The notes under the pieces: generated by a model
What the model was told of the DNA's origin: nothing
The model's input: the letters and a program-made list of their open reading frames with translations, nothing else
Databases searched by the model: none
Part shown: piece after piece, positions 43,741 through 58,000 of the stretch
Layout: the number at the start of each line of letters is the position of its first letter
Position numbering within the stretch: position 1 is the first letter of the stretch
Source of the DNA: Hirudinaria manillensis
Lineage: Eukaryota; Annelida; Clitellata; Hirudinida; Hirudinidae
DNA: 64,000 bases
Reading direction: 5' to 3'
Assembly: GCA_034509925.1 (NCBI GenBank)
Contig: CM067526.1
Coordinates: forward strand, 7,554,744-7,618,743
Position numbers and translations under genes: made by a program

Positions 43741-46040
43741 TTCAAAGAAAATGTCTTTTCAATCAATGATACAACAATCTTACATTCACCGGGCCTTCAA
43801 CTACAGCCAAAACTGGTTGAAAATCGTAATTTCAGCTCAAAAAGTCAAACTTTCACCTCTGCGCAGAAGTGATTATAGTGTCATCATGTTTAATATCAAT
43901 ATTGTGTTAAAAATTGCAGCAGAACGTAAAAAAACCATTTTTGAACTTGCCAACTGTGATGATTTCAATTATGCTTTAGGCGATGTCTTGTCTGCTGGTT
44001 TGGGAAACGGCACAACATAAGGTGATTGGAATAATCTGAAGACAACACTCAACGACTCACACAAAGATTTGTTCCAATGAAAGCAACAGGTCAAAAAGTC
44101 AAAATGATAAGAATGACATAGGAACTGAATGGATTGATAAAAGCCAAACACACTTGCTGGAGAGAGATTTAGAAATTCAGAAAGTTTGACAAACTGACAA
44201 AGTTCAGGCACATTAGAGATAAAGATTTTTATATATAATTGTGAACATAATTTCCTGCCTTCATCCTTTAATAATATGTTTTCTAAATCTTCAGATATCC
44301 ACTTTTACAATCATCCAATCAATTCAGATCTGAATTTTTCCATACTACCTTCAAAAATTTTTCATGTGTTGTAAACGTCCACACTTGTTCCCTTCTCCAC
44401 TATCATCCTTTATTTCTCTAAAAAGTTCCCCATTATTTCAATTCTTTCTTAAAAAATACATTCTCTCCAGTTGTTGAGTTTTACATTTCCTTGCCATTTT
44501 ATTATCTTTGGCTTTTTGTCACAGTACTGCCCCAGTTAATCTATATCTTTCCTTGCCACATTTTCGTTGATTTTGTCATGTTTTCTTCATTTTTCAATGT
44601 TCTCATGACGTTAGCAATAGAATTCTTGCAATCTCAATCTCAGTTTATCATTTATGTAAAGACTTTCATACACGTCACTGAAATTTTTGTCATTTTATAC
44701 CAGGTTATCCCCTAATTAAATTCCCTTGGGATACACCATGAATTTGTGATTTTTTGTGTGTGATTTGTGGTCTTTTGATTAGAGTTTTGAAGACAAGGTT
44801 GGCCTGTTGACGGAAAAGATTTAGTTGACAACATGGAAAGGACAATGGTCCTTCCAAAATATTTTTCTTCAGTTTATATACATAGAGATTTTTTTATGGA
44901 CCAAGAATCATTTCAACCTGTTCCCCCAGATGGAGGAATGCCAAGACTGGAAATAAATATATCCACTGTCAAAATGAATTTAGCAAATCTAAATAAAAAC
45001 AAATCTCCGGGTCTTGGACTGCCTCCCAGGGTTTTATGGGAGACATGATATATGCTCCTTACTTGACTGCAATTTTTCAAAAGTCACTGGATAGAGGGGA
45101 GGTGATGAGAGGTTGGATGAGAGGAATTGTGTGATTCCGATTTTACAAGAAAGGACAAAAGTGCAAGGTTGAAAATTATAGACTAGTGGCATTAACTTCC
45201 ATTTGCTTGAATCAATAATAAAGACTATATAATAAAATATTTTATGGAAAATAAATTATTCTCTGTAAATCAGTTTGGATTCCTCCCTGATAGATCTGTC
45301 ACATTGCAGTTGTTGAGGTTTTTAGATGTTGTTACGGAGGCAGTGGATGTGGACGAGAGGTTGATGTGTTTTATACTGATCTGGATAAAGAAAGTGACAA
45401 AATACTCCATGAAAGACTTTTATTCAAGTTGAAGATGTATGGAATATATGAAAGCATTACATCCTGGATCAAGAATCATCTAACCCAGAGGACATTCGAA
45501 GTATGTGCAAATGAGGGCTTTTCTGATTCCTTACCAGTTCTCAGTGAGGTTCCTCAGGGGAGTGTCCTAAGGCCCCTGCTGTTTTTGATCTACATGAATA
45601 ACATATGTCTCATAAGTAAAAATGTGCTGGTTTTCAGATGATGCTAAAATTTATCATGTTATCACTTCATTGGATGACAAAGAATTGCTTCAAAGAGATA
45701 ATTGACGTAGCGTTTGCAGGGTTTGAGATGTGGCAGATGAAGATCAATGTTAGTAAATGTGGGATGTTGAAGTTTGGAAAGCAAATTCACAAAGATGATT
45801 AATACTTAATTGACTCAAAAGGAAATCATCAGTGTGCTGAGGTGATTGAAAAAGTCTCAATTTAGGAGTAATTACTGACAGCAGATTAAACGTCAAGGAA
45901 CACATGTTCGGTGGAATAAAAATGGTAACACATTATTAGGTATTATGAATTTCAAGCACTTGTCAAAAGAAGCTTTCATCATTCTCTACAAATCGTTAGT
46001 TAGGTCACCATTAGAGTTTGCCACACAGGTATCCTTTCTA
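43741..46040 (+). pseudogene. CR1-like non-LTR retrotransposon, decayed
   Basis: A degenerate LINE ORF2 read in shifting frames. Near 44.12 kb is the pre-RT linker (ELNGLIKAKHTCWREI). Near 44.9-45.0 kb is KYFSSV..., then LNKNKSPGLG..PRVLWE. At 45.25-45.64 kb are RT blocks NQFGFLPDRSVTLQLL, KILHERLLFKLKMYGI, SEVPQGSVLRPLLFLIYMN, then FSDDAKIYHV in place of the catalytic F/YxDD-type motif. Further on is a LGVITDSRLNVKEH-like block and LYKSLVRSPLEFA, typical of the RT thumb and C-terminus of CR1/Jockey-group elements. Many stops and frameshifts show that it is dead. The 5' boundary is uncertain. Confidence 0.8.
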
Positions 46041-47339
46041 TGCTATCAATTGTCAGAGGCTCTAACACATGTTAATGAATTCAACTCTGCCTGATAAAGT
46101 GGCAAAAGCTTTCTTAACCAGTCTAAAGAGCAATTCAAGAAGAAAGTTCAGATGTTCAAGTGATCCATTCAAAATGGGGAAGAAAAGATAAAAAGCCAGT
46201 GGATGTCTATACTTTCAGATAAAAGGCACTTTCAGAAACTCCAATCCATCAAATGCATGCCTACCTTGTCACAAGTATGAAAAAAGGGTTTATGGTAAAA
46301 GAATTAATCAAGGGGATTTCAACATTTGATGGGTATTCCTTATCATCCTACTATTAATGGACAGTTCCTGGCATGGGTAGACAAATAACTGAGCATGTTC
46401 ATCATTTCTCTAATTACTTTTTTTTATCTTTTCCTTCAATCCACCAGTTAGGGATGCCTATAGTTTAAATGGGCTTCCATTGCCTTCCAACAAAGAATTA
46501 AATTGGTTAATAATTACTGTTGGAAGTAGATATCCTAGACATGTGTCTTGATATATGCTATATGACACAAACACTTTTTGCAATGGACGCAAATGGGAGA
46601 CTTCAAGGACTTGATCAGGACCTGTCCAACTTAAATTTGTCTTTGGATGGAGATAAAGTCATATTCACTGCATCATTTACAGAATTCCATCTGTCGTTAC
46701 AAGGAGTGACAAAAAGGGGTCCTAAGATGATGTCCGATCTTAACTGCTACCAAAGTTGACTTGCTCTTCTTACTCCATAATGCCATCATCTTATCAAATG
46801 TCTGTTTAGAAATTTTCAATTTTTGCACCATCTCTTGATGCAACAATTGTGGCTGTGACAGACACAAATTCATAATTAATAATAATTTAATGAAATAATA
46901 TTTAAAGTACCAGTATTGCCAGCATTAAAAAGTATTGGCAATATGAGCAACTGGTACCCAATCTAAAAGCTTAGGAAGGGATTTAATTATATTCAAAGTA
47001 ACAACAGGTGTAAGGTAAATCATTGATAGTGATAATGGAACGAGTGGGTTTCAAGCCTCTAACATGTTTTGACTCAAATGAGGATATCCTTGATGAATTG
47101 TAAGTAATAAGAAAATAATTAACTCATAATTCTAGTTCCAACTTTTCATAAGTTGCCTTGCATCTTGCAAAGGACATTGAGAAGGTTAATAAATATACTC
47201 TTGTCCTTGCTAAAGTCAGTGATTAAAAGAATCTATCTTTATGGCTAATGAGAAATTAGCCATTGACACAATTGTACTGGACTAAAAAGTCCAACAAGAA
47301 TGCTATAATGAATTGCACCTCAGGAAAGAGTAGCAACAA
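46041..47339. other. repeat-flanking DNA, no gene recognised
   Basis: Between the two LINE remnants. It may contain the decayed tail of the CR1-like element up to about 46.5 kb. A 79-codon frame at 46520-46759 has no recognisable motif. Confidence 0.4.
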
Positions 47340-47343
47340 GAAT

Positions 47344-48115
47344 ATGCTCTAATAATAATAATAATAATAAGTCATTTATGTAGCGCCGAACGCGTGAGCT
47401 ACAGAGGCGCTGTACCGGTCAAATTCATGCGAGCCAGTGTAACAATTACAAGAATCAAAACGCCTAAAAAAGAGTCTTGAGTCTCCTCTTAAAGTCGGCG
47501 GTTGACATTTCAGATCTTAACAGGGGTGGCAGACTGTTCCATATAGATGGAGTGGCAAATCTGAACGAGCCAGCCTGGAATCTGGTCTTTGGGATGGGGA
47601 TATTAAGGAAGTTTGAGGATGCCACTCTCAGACTTCTTGAGTGCAGGTGTGGTGAGAGCATCTCCGCCAAATAAGGTGGTGACCAAGTGCTAAGGGCTTT
47701 ATGCGCAATTAAGGCGATTTTGAAATTCACTCTATCTCTTACTGGGAGCCAGTGTAGCAGTCTCATGGCGTCGGCCGGGTCAGCTCCTCTACCCAGTACT
47801 AGACATGCCGCCCTGTCTTGAATTCTCTGTAGTTTCCAGAAGGAAGCCGAAGGCAGCTGATGAAGCAAGGCATTGCAGTAGTCGAGCCTTGACAGAATGA
47901 GGCATCGACAGAGTGTCGCAGAGATATCAGGTGTAAGGAGGTGCCTGATATGGCGCAGAGCCCACAGGTGGTAGTTACATGACCTGATGACAGAGTAGGT
48001 GTGTTCAGCCAGGCGGAGGCTGTTGTCAAGGGTAACTCCGAGGAGTCTGATGTTGCTCTTCAAGGGTATTGTTTTGGAAGATGTCTTTGGTTGCGTCGTA
48101 AGGCATGTTGTTTGG
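47344..48115 (-). mobile_element. 5'-truncated CR1/L2-type LINE with intact 3' end
   Basis: On the minus strand an open frame (stop near 47464) encodes the last ~200 residues of a LINE RT: RLLGVTLDNSLRLAEH, YCNALLHQLP, LQRIQDRAACLVLG, LHWLPVRDRVNFKIALIAHK, FRFATPSIWNSLPPLLR. These are the conserved C-terminal blocks of CR1/L2/Rex elements. The 3' UTR ends in a GCGCTACATAAATGACT-like sequence and a (TTA)7-8 microsatellite, the typical L2/CR1 3' end that primes on a short repeat. The 200-codon frame has no stop, so this copy is much younger than the one at 43.7-46 kb. It is truncated at about 48115. Confidence 0.9.
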
Positions 48116-49160
48116 ATTTTTCATAGATGGATTTGTTTTGAAATACAGTGGATACTACTTGCAATTTTAGTATCTAGCAGCATAAGTTGGAGATCAAAAA
48201 CCCACCATAGGAAAATTTAATCAGTTGAAGCCATAATGCTACTTTTGTTGAGAACATGGATGTAATACAAAGTAATTGGTTTGTGTTATCAATCATCATC
48301 CAAATAATGACCCCAATTTGAACTCCAAAAGTCCTACCTTTGTCATTAGAAAAGTCGATTTCCAAACTTATCCATGCCGGCTTTGAATTTAACATTTGCA
48401 TCTGTCACAAGCAAGATGCTTGTTCAGACTCAACAAGATAGAAAAGAAAATCCAATAATAGTAATTTTTAAGGTTAATGCCTTAACTTGTTCTAACAAAT
48501 TTTGTTAACATGAAACTAAAAGCAACTGAAAATATATTAACCAATGTAATGATAAAGTTTTAAAAAAAGAATTAATTAAAATGTAACTGAAAAATAGTTT
48601 ATTAACTTAACAAAATATAAACTAAAAAAATAATCACAATTATAACTTTAACCAGCAAAAGCAAAGTCATGGCTAAATAACCATGGCTTTTTCATTAGTT
48701 ATTACCAATTTCATGCCCTTCTGTTCTCTAAGCAGGATAAGATCCTCTTATAAATCATTGCAGCTGCAAACACCTACACTTCTAACAAAGACTAACACAA
48801 AACAACAATGGGGGACAAAAAATTACATTTTATTCTCATATGCAATCAAAATAAAACATGACATAGAGGCTCTGTAAAGAACAAACAATAACAATAGAAC
48901 ACTAAATACATATTTGCAATCAAATTGTCAGAATGGAACCAATATCCACCAACATCAATTAGGAGCACAAATTGCCATAGACAAACAACGAAACTTGGCA
49001 ACACCACAAGACTTCTTTCTAACTACAAAAGACATCTACAATTAAAGATAAAATAGTTATAAAATATGCTTTCCATACTAGTATGGTCATCATCTTTTGA
49101 TATGAAAAATAATGATTAGCATAAATTAAGAATCTTACCAGATTTTCATTTTTGTGAATT
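48116..49160. other. 3' flank of CELF gene, no gene recognised
   Basis: AT-rich. It contains the 3' UTR of the CELF gene at its right end. No other open frame or repeat could be supported. Confidence 0.4.
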
Positions 49161-52100
49161 TTAGTATGGCTTTGGGTTGTTTGTCTTCAAAGATACTTTG
49201 AGTCTTTTAGAACCAATCTGGAACCCATTCATTTGGCGAATGGCAATCTCAGCTGATGCGGGCGAATCATAACTCACAAAACCTTAAATCAAATTAGACG
49301 ATACAATAATAAATGCAACATCTGGAAAACATACTTAAAAGACTGGGAAATTTGTGGCTCCTTCCTATATTGTAAATATGTTAATAACACATTAAACTAA
49401 ATAATGAAAAAATATTCACCAAAACATTTGCTTTCATTAATTTTCTTATCCATGAACACAGTAGCAGAAAGAACATTGCCCCATGGTGAAAACATCTGAT
49501 GCAAATCATGGTCTCTACATTCCAATGGTAAATGATAAATGAACAGATTGGCACCCTCTGGACCTAGATAGAAAGAACAAATCATGTATTGCTAAAATAA
49601 CCTTTTTAGGAGCTCACCTTTTGTCTTGCTACTGAGATGCGGTTGATACATGTTACTCGGACCACCGTCTTGATGGTTATAAACTGCTGAATATAGAAAT
49701 GCAAATTTATTCTTCAAATAAATAAGTAATGATTACAGAAGCTTTAGTTAAATAACAATAGACTTAATAAAGTATAATGAACAATATTATGTGTCAATTA
49801 ACATCAAAGATGAAAGTTTAAATCATTCTTAATTTAAGACTAGTTAAATTAGTTATATAGAGTTATTATCATTAGAACAATAATGTCCTTACCAAATGCA
49901 TTCTGCAGTCCATAAGAACTAAGAACTTCATTCCCATAAGATTGACCTAACACATTCATCATTGCATTTGCTAAGAATATGTAACATTCTTTTTTAGATT
50001 GTCAAAAATTAAAAACTGTAGATGAATTCTTTGAAAAATGTTGACACACATCTCCAAAAAAATGTAACAGCTATGCCATTTGTGCAAATTTCTAATTTCA
50101 TTTGTGAAAGGTCTATATAAAATGTGCTTTTATATATTTATTATTTTATAACATGCTGATAATGTATTGTTATAAAAACATTTCACTATATAAGCATACA
50201 AGATTTACTTAAAGATTCTTTTACCAGAATTTAAACTCTTAAATTCAAATACTGAAATATTGTTTTGGTTATGATGTAATGTTTCTACAAAACAATAAAT
50301 ATTGATTCTTAACACTTTAAATACAATTAAATAGAAATTTCAATTTTCAATTAAAGGAAATAATCAGATACCAGCCAGAAATATTTGGTCAGAACTCTAT
50401 TTCAATAATAACTAGTTTAGGATGTATGAAAGTTTATAGTAAGGTCATTTGTTCGTATATAAATAACATTAAAAGCATAATATTAAAAGCATATTGTGAC
50501 TAATGACAAATATTTTCATATTTTCATCATCTGGGCACACGAAGTTTAGTTCAATAGCATTAGCTAGTATCAATGAATTTATTATAATTTTTAATGAACA
50601 CCCCTCTTTAAATTAAAAAATAAAATGGCAAATAATACTTTTAAGGTAATATTAATTTTCTGTCACTTTAGAAACAAATGTGTGTTCCTATATTATAAGT
50701 TATTAGAAAAGAATCAATTAATCAAATCCTCACAAAATTCAGAACCTTGAGCCATAGACTGCTGGAAATTCGATGACTGTTGCGATTGAAAGGCTCCCAT
50801 GTTGTTGACAGGAGTAGATGTAGCAGAATTGATTTGTTGCAAAGATCCAACTGCTTGGCTTGTTCCAGATATGCCAGCAGCAGCTAACAGATTAGCAATG
50901 ACCCCTTACGGGAATTAATATTTGGAAAGTTTCAATGATTTTAATTAGCCTCTTAAAATAGAAAAGCCACAAACTGCATGGAAAACTTCATGTGCATTGT
51001 TAGTCACATTGTTGTTATATTCGACAAGTCAGCAATGAAAAATAAATAATAAGTAATATATATAATTTCTATTTTAATGAAAAAGTAAATACACTGAATA
51101 TAAATAATTAGAAAACCCTTGAATAAATTAAGTGAAACAATAAGTAATACCTGGATTAGACTGCAATAAAGGTGAGGAGGCCAGTGCAGCCAAAAGAAAC
51201 TGTTGCAATTGTCCTGAGGCGACCATCAATATTATATAAAACATGTATATTAAAATATCACTTAACGGTAGAATTATACATTAACAATTAAACTATTCTA
51301 TAATTTTGAATAGCTTCTTCAAAACATAATCAAATATAATAGAATTTCTAAAATCAGTTAAATCATATGAAATAAAAACTCTACCATTCTGTGGATTGTT
51401 TTGGAGACTAGAGTTGATGCCCAGGTTTGGCAGGATGTTGTTGTTCAGTTGGTTCAACAACAAACCAGCATTCGGCCCCTAACAGAATTAGTATGAATGC
51501 AGATGTTATTTCAACTAATAAGAGCAATTTTGTTAGATAAATAATCGTTGGCTAAATAAAAATATCCAACCAAGTGTTGGTTGAATTTTATATTGTTCAG
51601 ATTCCGTTTCCTTTCCTTCTCCTTTTGAGTATCAGCTATTTTGACTACAGTGGGTTCAACGCTATTCTGAAAGTAATTCAGTAAATAATGAGACATATTC
51701 TGAAAAAACCTAACTTGTACCAACATTCACAATCTCAATATACTTATGTGTGAACCACCAGAAATCTTCAGACTTCTGTGAGGTGTCAATAAAATAAGTC
51801 ACATTATCTATTTATTATTTGTAAAATGCATCGAACTCAATTCTTGCATTCCAAACAAATTTTTAATAGCAATATGCTCCAATAACTACAAAGAATAATA
51901 TTTTAATAAACCATTAAAATTAATGAGCTAAGCTATAATCACCTTGATTAGAGCACCTTGATGGCTCATATAGACATAACCATTTTTATTTTGTGATTTT
52001 AAGATAAATTTACCTTGAAAACTTTTGTCATATGAAGATTATTTATAGCATTGATGGCTGATTCTTTCTTTGCATAAGTGACAAAAGCACATCCTTCAAA

Positions 52101-53269
52101 ACAATGCCATAATATAATTAAAATGCAAGCCTTTATTATGACTGGTCTTAGCAACCAGGAATGCAAGATGCCAATAAAAACATTTAACCATAGTAAACTG
52201 TTTTAAAAATACATAGTACCTTTACATAACTTTGGATCAGTCATCTCCCTTACAATGTAAAGATTTTCAATCTCCCCAAAGGGTGCAAATGCCTCCTTCA
52301 GCTCATCTTCTGTGAGACTTTTTTGAACTTTTCCGATAAATAAACGCCTATCTTCCACTTCAATGCATGGTACAAAATGTTAAATATTTATTTTACAATT
52401 TGGTAGAAATTGTTGTTCAAATAGCATTGCAAAATAAAATATAAAATGTTGGTAAATTCATGTTGCATAACTTAATTTTACTTTTAAGAAAAGATTTTCT
52501 TCTAAGCAGATCCCACAAAACCTCATATTGTGCACTTAATAAATTCACCATTATTTTTACCAAAGTCAATGTTTTGTAGTTTAAAAAATGAATACCACAA
52601 CACTTCTAAAATGCTCAAGAATCATCATCGTCACATTACTTATTCAAAAATGAATTTATGCAAACCTGAGCATTTTTGACTTGGACCATCAGCTGGTGTC
52701 ATTTGAATTGGATGAATCAACTGAAAGAAAATTGTATTAAATGCAATATTGAACATCAATAAAATCAATTAAAACTAAAAAGATAAAGAAACTAAGGTAA
52801 AGAAACTAAACAAACCCCTGGCATAGTTTTGAGATTATGCAAAGCCATCTGGGCTGTCAGTGCATCCTTACGAGTATAAAATGTAATGAAGGCACACCCT
52901 ATCACAAAATAAATAATTGCAGTTTGTCAATCATCTAATGATAATTAGAATAGTTTTAGATAAATTGAGTTCACTTAACATTTTACTTAACAGTGAAAAT
53001 GCTACAATCGAAATGCTTAAATATATGCTCATATGCATAAAGACAGAGCCTTGCAAATCGCTTTACTCAATAAACTACTTAAAATAAACTATTACAGTAA
53101 CTTTCTTGCCTCTACTGGTGCCGGTTTTGTCTCTGATAATCTTTACTTCGTAAACTTGACCGTATTCGGAAAGATACGCTTTTAAATTATCTTCATCCAA
53201 ACTTTTAGAAATTTGACCCATGAACATTTTGATTGTATCAGGGTCTGGAAGTCTTTCTCCAGTTAGCAT
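49161..53269 (-). CDS. CELF/Bruno-like RNA-binding protein
   Basis: A three-RRM regulator of alternative splicing, mRNA decay and translation that binds U/GU-rich RNA. Thirteen exons run from ATG at 53269: to 53110; 52898-52816; about 52720-52667; 52360-52223; 52096-52014; 51671-51575; 51479-51385; 51216-51152; 50906-50746; 49970-49895; 49687-49619; 49563-49425; 49282-49161. RRM1 has [20 protein letters not shown] and [17 protein letters not shown]2 has [34 protein letters not shown] and the CELF-specific [16 protein letters not shown] Gln/Asn/Leu-rich divergent linker follows. RRM3 has the hallmark [11 protein letters not shown] and ends [31 protein letters not shown]...PKPY, the invariant CELF C-terminus. 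Intron 1 uses a GC donor. It is closest to the CELF1/2 subgroup. Confidence 0.96.
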
Positions 53270-55064
53270 TTTTAAACGGGAAAGCGAAACCAGTAAATTA
53301 TCTTATCCCAACGCCAAACAGCTTTTATCGTCTTTTATGCCGGAAACCTAAACACATAGACAAATCGCTTTAAATAATAATAAAGAATTCAGATTAACAT
53401 GTATGTGTAATTGTATAATTAAATAACAATTGTTTTAAGTAATTATTCAAATTTACTTTTTCAATAATTTATGATTTATACGTCCACGTTAGAAACGCTT
53501 AGGCCAATACGGAGAAAGTTACTAACGTGGTTCAAGGTCCGCCCTTAGGGAAAGACACCCGGCCAGTTTTAAAGCAAGGATTACTCTAATTATCTATTGT
53601 TTATTACGGACGCAATAGTAATTAACAAATATTCGCCGCTTAAATAAACAGCTCATCTTTTATTTTCACGTCTCATTACATCCTATCACTCTATTATTTG
53701 TCTCGGTCCCTCCACATAGAGACGTATCCCCATCAAACGAAGCGAGGGGAAACTTTCTCTCAGGGGAGGGAGTTCATACAATATATAGTGCCAAATTAAG
53801 CTGGTGTTATTTGTATCGTTTGAATTAGGGTTTTGCGGTCTATAAAAGGGGCTTCAAAAATAAATACATGTATATGATTTGTATCAACATAATTATGGTT
53901 AAAAACATGAGTCTCCCAACCTTACGACAGGCACTATATACGATTCATTCTAATCTCATAGACTACCAAGGATGTACGAAGGCTGGTCTTAAGGAAAGTG
54001 GAACAAGAATGGTATAAAAGGTGAGATTCCTTACGTTCACTTCTGTATTGTATTCAGTAATGCGGAATCCAAAATATGATATCGACCTTGATCTTCTTCA
54101 AGGAGCACCTATGGTGAAGGAGTTAAATATATCATACTTGGAAGATATCAACCTGAATCGATATCTGTTCCAATCAAAGCTTCATGCAGATGACAACTGA
54201 CATCAATGCCCTCGGACTGATAAAACTAGCCTGCATCTCATCTTAGAACCTCCGGTTCATTCAGTCCTGAGCAAAGAAATTCTATTAGAAACAGGCAGAG
54301 TTCCATTCTCCAGCCAATATGGTTATATGGAGATCAACAGATAGACCTGCTATAAATGCAGATATCTACTATCGTATTAAATATCGCACATTAATACATT
54401 CATACTTCCTTTTTATTATTATTAACTTTTCTCAACTAAAAAAATCTTGATCATCTTTGTTACTCTCGGGCCTATAAATCCAATTACCTAGTCCCAGTTT
54501 GCTGAGTTGCATGTGGGAGAGAAAGAAGATCTGAAGAAAGAATACCGAAAAGAGAAACTTAATGATTTAATAGGAACACCCGAGTGATGAGCGTGAACGG
54601 CCCAATCCAGAGAGAAGCAAGAAATCTTTGGTCGAAACGCTTAAAAACACTCCTATAAGGAGTCCCTTTTTGTATTCCACCGTCAGAGTTCTTAATTCTA
54701 TATATTATAATACTGACAACTAGTGAAACGAAATTACAGTTGATATGACATCACATTTTCAAACTCTTCAAACCCTCGTCATCCAAAATGTTTAAACCTA
54801 CTCTCTATACATCCCATCAATTATGATAGACCACTATTGGCCGACTCGCACCTTCCCTAGTTATCTTGTTTTTAATTTAAATTAGCGCCTATTTTAATAA
54901 ATCACAAAAATGGAAACTGGGCTATTATTGACTTGAGTAGTTCTCAGCCAATCGCAGCGTTTGCTGTAAAAACACGCAAATCTGCCAGGTATAAAATGTG
55001 AAATAATTTTTCCTTTGGTTGAACACTTTCTTCTTATTTTGTGGATGTTTTTGCGTTGATAGGG
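53270..55064. other. intergenic region between divergent CELF and XRCC4
   Basis: About 1.8 kb that must hold the promoters of both divergent genes. It includes a perfect 9-bp inverted repeat (CCACGTTAG at 53484, CTAACGTGG at 53522), a relatively GC-rich stretch at 53.5-53.77 kb, and a Tc1-like end at about 53.88-53.94 kb. No ORF could be supported. Confidence 0.5.
53875..53937 (-). repeat. terminus of the Tc1-like family (relic)
   Basis: The sequence CTCCCAACCTTACGACAGGC followed by ACTATATA is the reverse complement of the Tc1-like left terminus with a few changes. The match continues inward through an AATTATGGTTAAAAAC segment that corresponds to the subterminal region at 3660-3690. The opposite end was not found. 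Confidence 0.7.
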
Positions 55065-58000
55065 ATGAATTGCTCATTTGCTAAGTTTGTGCAGAATGGA
55101 AGCGATTATTATTTCGCTGCCGTTTGGAAAGAAAAACTCGGTGATGTCGAAGTTAATCTGTACCACGAAGGAAGCTGTTATAATTGTTCAGGTAAAAATT
55201 ATGTTGCAAAAAGTATCACTGAAACTGACCGCTAATTAGTTTGTTTGTTTCTCTATTAGTTAATGTGAAAGATTTTGAAAGTATGAGCTCCCAGGCCAAG
55301 TTGAGTTTCAGCGAATTTTGGGAACAGTCACTATCTATGTGGGCTAATAACTCCCTGGAAAGAAAAGATTTGGAAGTGAAACACGACGACCCATTTAGCG
55401 CAACTTTTATATGGAAGAAAGTGATACCAAACAACCCTATCAAGGTATTGTTATAAACTTAAATAAAATATTTTATGTCTTAGTCTGTTTTCTGATTTTT
55501 AATTTATTTAGCAAAGAATGGGTTCAATAAAACTGAAAAAGAATGTTGGTAAAGGAAATAATTGCCTTGATTATTTGGTCAGTGTGATTGGTCAATTTCA
55601 ACAAACCATAGAAGCATTAAACGAAGAGAAAAAGATGTTGTTAAAAAGCAGTAACGATTCATTGAGGGTTTGTTTTCCAGCACAATGAAGCGAGAGTTAT
55701 GAATAAATCAGATATCACAGTGTTACAACATAATTTTAATATTATGCCTAGAAATTACAAGAACTGTCAACTATTAAAGAAGATGTTGAAAAAACATTAT
55801 TCAGCAAGGTATTATGTTACTTTGCAAGAATAAAGAATTACTTTTAAAATTAAAGTATTTGTGCTTCAGTTTGTCCAGATTTTAAATCAAAAGAAGGACA
55901 GAATCAAATACCTCAAGACTAAATGTGAGTTTTTTTTTTACATATTTAATTTCTTTGTCTTTGTTTCATTTTACATAAAATCAAATGGATGCCACAGCTG
56001 GTTCTAAAACTATTTGAAATGTGATGATAATAATTATGACTGTATATCTGCTTTTACATCACCACCACTATGATTCTTTTTTTTTTTAAGTAGAGACAAG
56101 AGAATTTGAGCCTCCTTCCACTAAAGACAACATCTGTTAGTGAATTAGTTTGCTTATATTAATCTGTGACTAGGCAGGAGCTACAATGCTTGTCTATTTG
56201 GTTTAGCAATTGTTGATCAATATGTTTAATAAAATAGTATAATTAGGTTTTTCATTTAGCACAAATGTCTTCTTTGCATCATTTTCATAATATCATTTTG
56301 AATTTGATTAAGTTCTATTTGATTTTTTCAACTTCTTCTTTTATTGAATATAAAATTTTGTTCTTTATATGTGTCATAGTATCAATATGGTGCTCTTATT
56401 ATATTTAAGCAGGTGAAGATTTTTCTCTGAAATGTTTGATCAAATTACTTTGTAAAAAAAACCTAAATTTGGACATGTTATTTGATACAAAAATTAGAGT
56501 TAATGTAAGCAGTAATTAAAAGTATGTAATTAAATCTCTGATGTGATCTAATAACAAAAATAATCATTTTGTTAGATGATTGTAGCGATATGATTTATAT
56601 CATGGATGTTGGTGTACATTTCTGATGTACTTTTTATAGCTTCCAGAAAACGTAAACACGTTATGAATTTGGTAACAAGGAAGAAAAATGCTTTTTCAGA
56701 ATCTGATGATGATTATTGCAACACCACTAGGTTGATAATCACTTTGTCACTATCTATTTTATAATATTTGCATTACTAAATTATTTACATTAAATTTTGA
56801 TTTAATGGCTTAATTCAACCTCAAGGCAATTTAAAGTTTTAAATATGTGTTTTATTTTAATTGAAGTAATAGAAGTGAAGATGAGGTGAGTTGTGGTGAT
56901 TTCAGTTTATTATTTCCAATGAATTTGTCCAACCTTTTAAGTGTTTTACATATCTCGATGGGATGTTCAGGTGTTTAAGGTTCTTAATCAGACATGGAAC
57001 ATGTCAATTAACAGATTTCTTTGATGTTCAGATTCAAAATTTGTCTTAGTAACCAATAGATAATCACAAGGTGCCAATTTAATTTGTTGTCGTGAATTTA
57101 AAATTTTGTTTATTTATATATTATTTATACAGTTATAAACGTGTGTTACAATGTTGTCCAACCTTATATTTATCTCGATTAGATCATTTCATCTTTTAGA
57201 GATCATTTGTATAGAGAAGCACTGTTTTACATATATTTTTTTTTCAAAATTCCTAAACAATCTTTATTGATGTTTTGCATGTCTCAATATTTTTGGCCTA
57301 AAATCCATCTGGAAGTTGAGGATCATTGGTTTAAAGCGTTACATTTTATTACAAGAGATCTGAAACTGATGATAATGAATTGAGTGCTGGATCAGTATCA
57401 ACAGCAGAAGATGCTGAAATTCCAAGCAATCTGGAAGAAAAAGTAACATTAAGTGTCCAAGAAAACAGAAATGACGTTTGCAGTGATATTGAGAGTGATA
57501 GTGATGATCAGCTCATAATAAAACATGAAATCAGGTAATGTTTTAAATAGTTTTTTTGCTTATTTGTATTTTTCAGATTAATTTCATTAAATTATTTGTT
57601 AAGCCAAGCACATCATTAATGTATCTAAATAATGTAATAAATAGATACTGGAAACTCCTCCTCGGAGCTTTCCGACAGGGATCCTCAGAGAAGGTCCCCC
57701 ATCTTCGAACGTTTCGGCCCTTTGAAACCCCTGACGTTCTCCGGGGGTGGGCCGCATCCGGTGATCAGCCGGATGTCCCTGTCGGTTTCCATTGTGCGGA
57801 CTCGAAGCTTAGGCTTTGGCAGGCTCTCATTGGCCTCTTTATGCCATCACGTGCCAGACTGGAGCGACTACTGAAAGCTCTCGTTGGCTTCTTTCGTCGC
57901 TGCACTCAGTCGCTGAAGCGACGCCACCTAGCCCCAATGACTCTCAGTGGCCTTCTTTCTGTCATCCCTGCCGCCCAACAGTATCGACTTGGGCTTTAAA

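Noticed and set aside
43751..44020. 89-codon frame as a host gene
   Set aside because: It is directly upstream of the decayed LINE linker and RT blocks, in the same orientation. It is more likely part of that element or chance.
46520..46759. 79-codon frame between the two LINE remnants
   Set aside because: No recognisable motif and no splice context; not supported as a gene.
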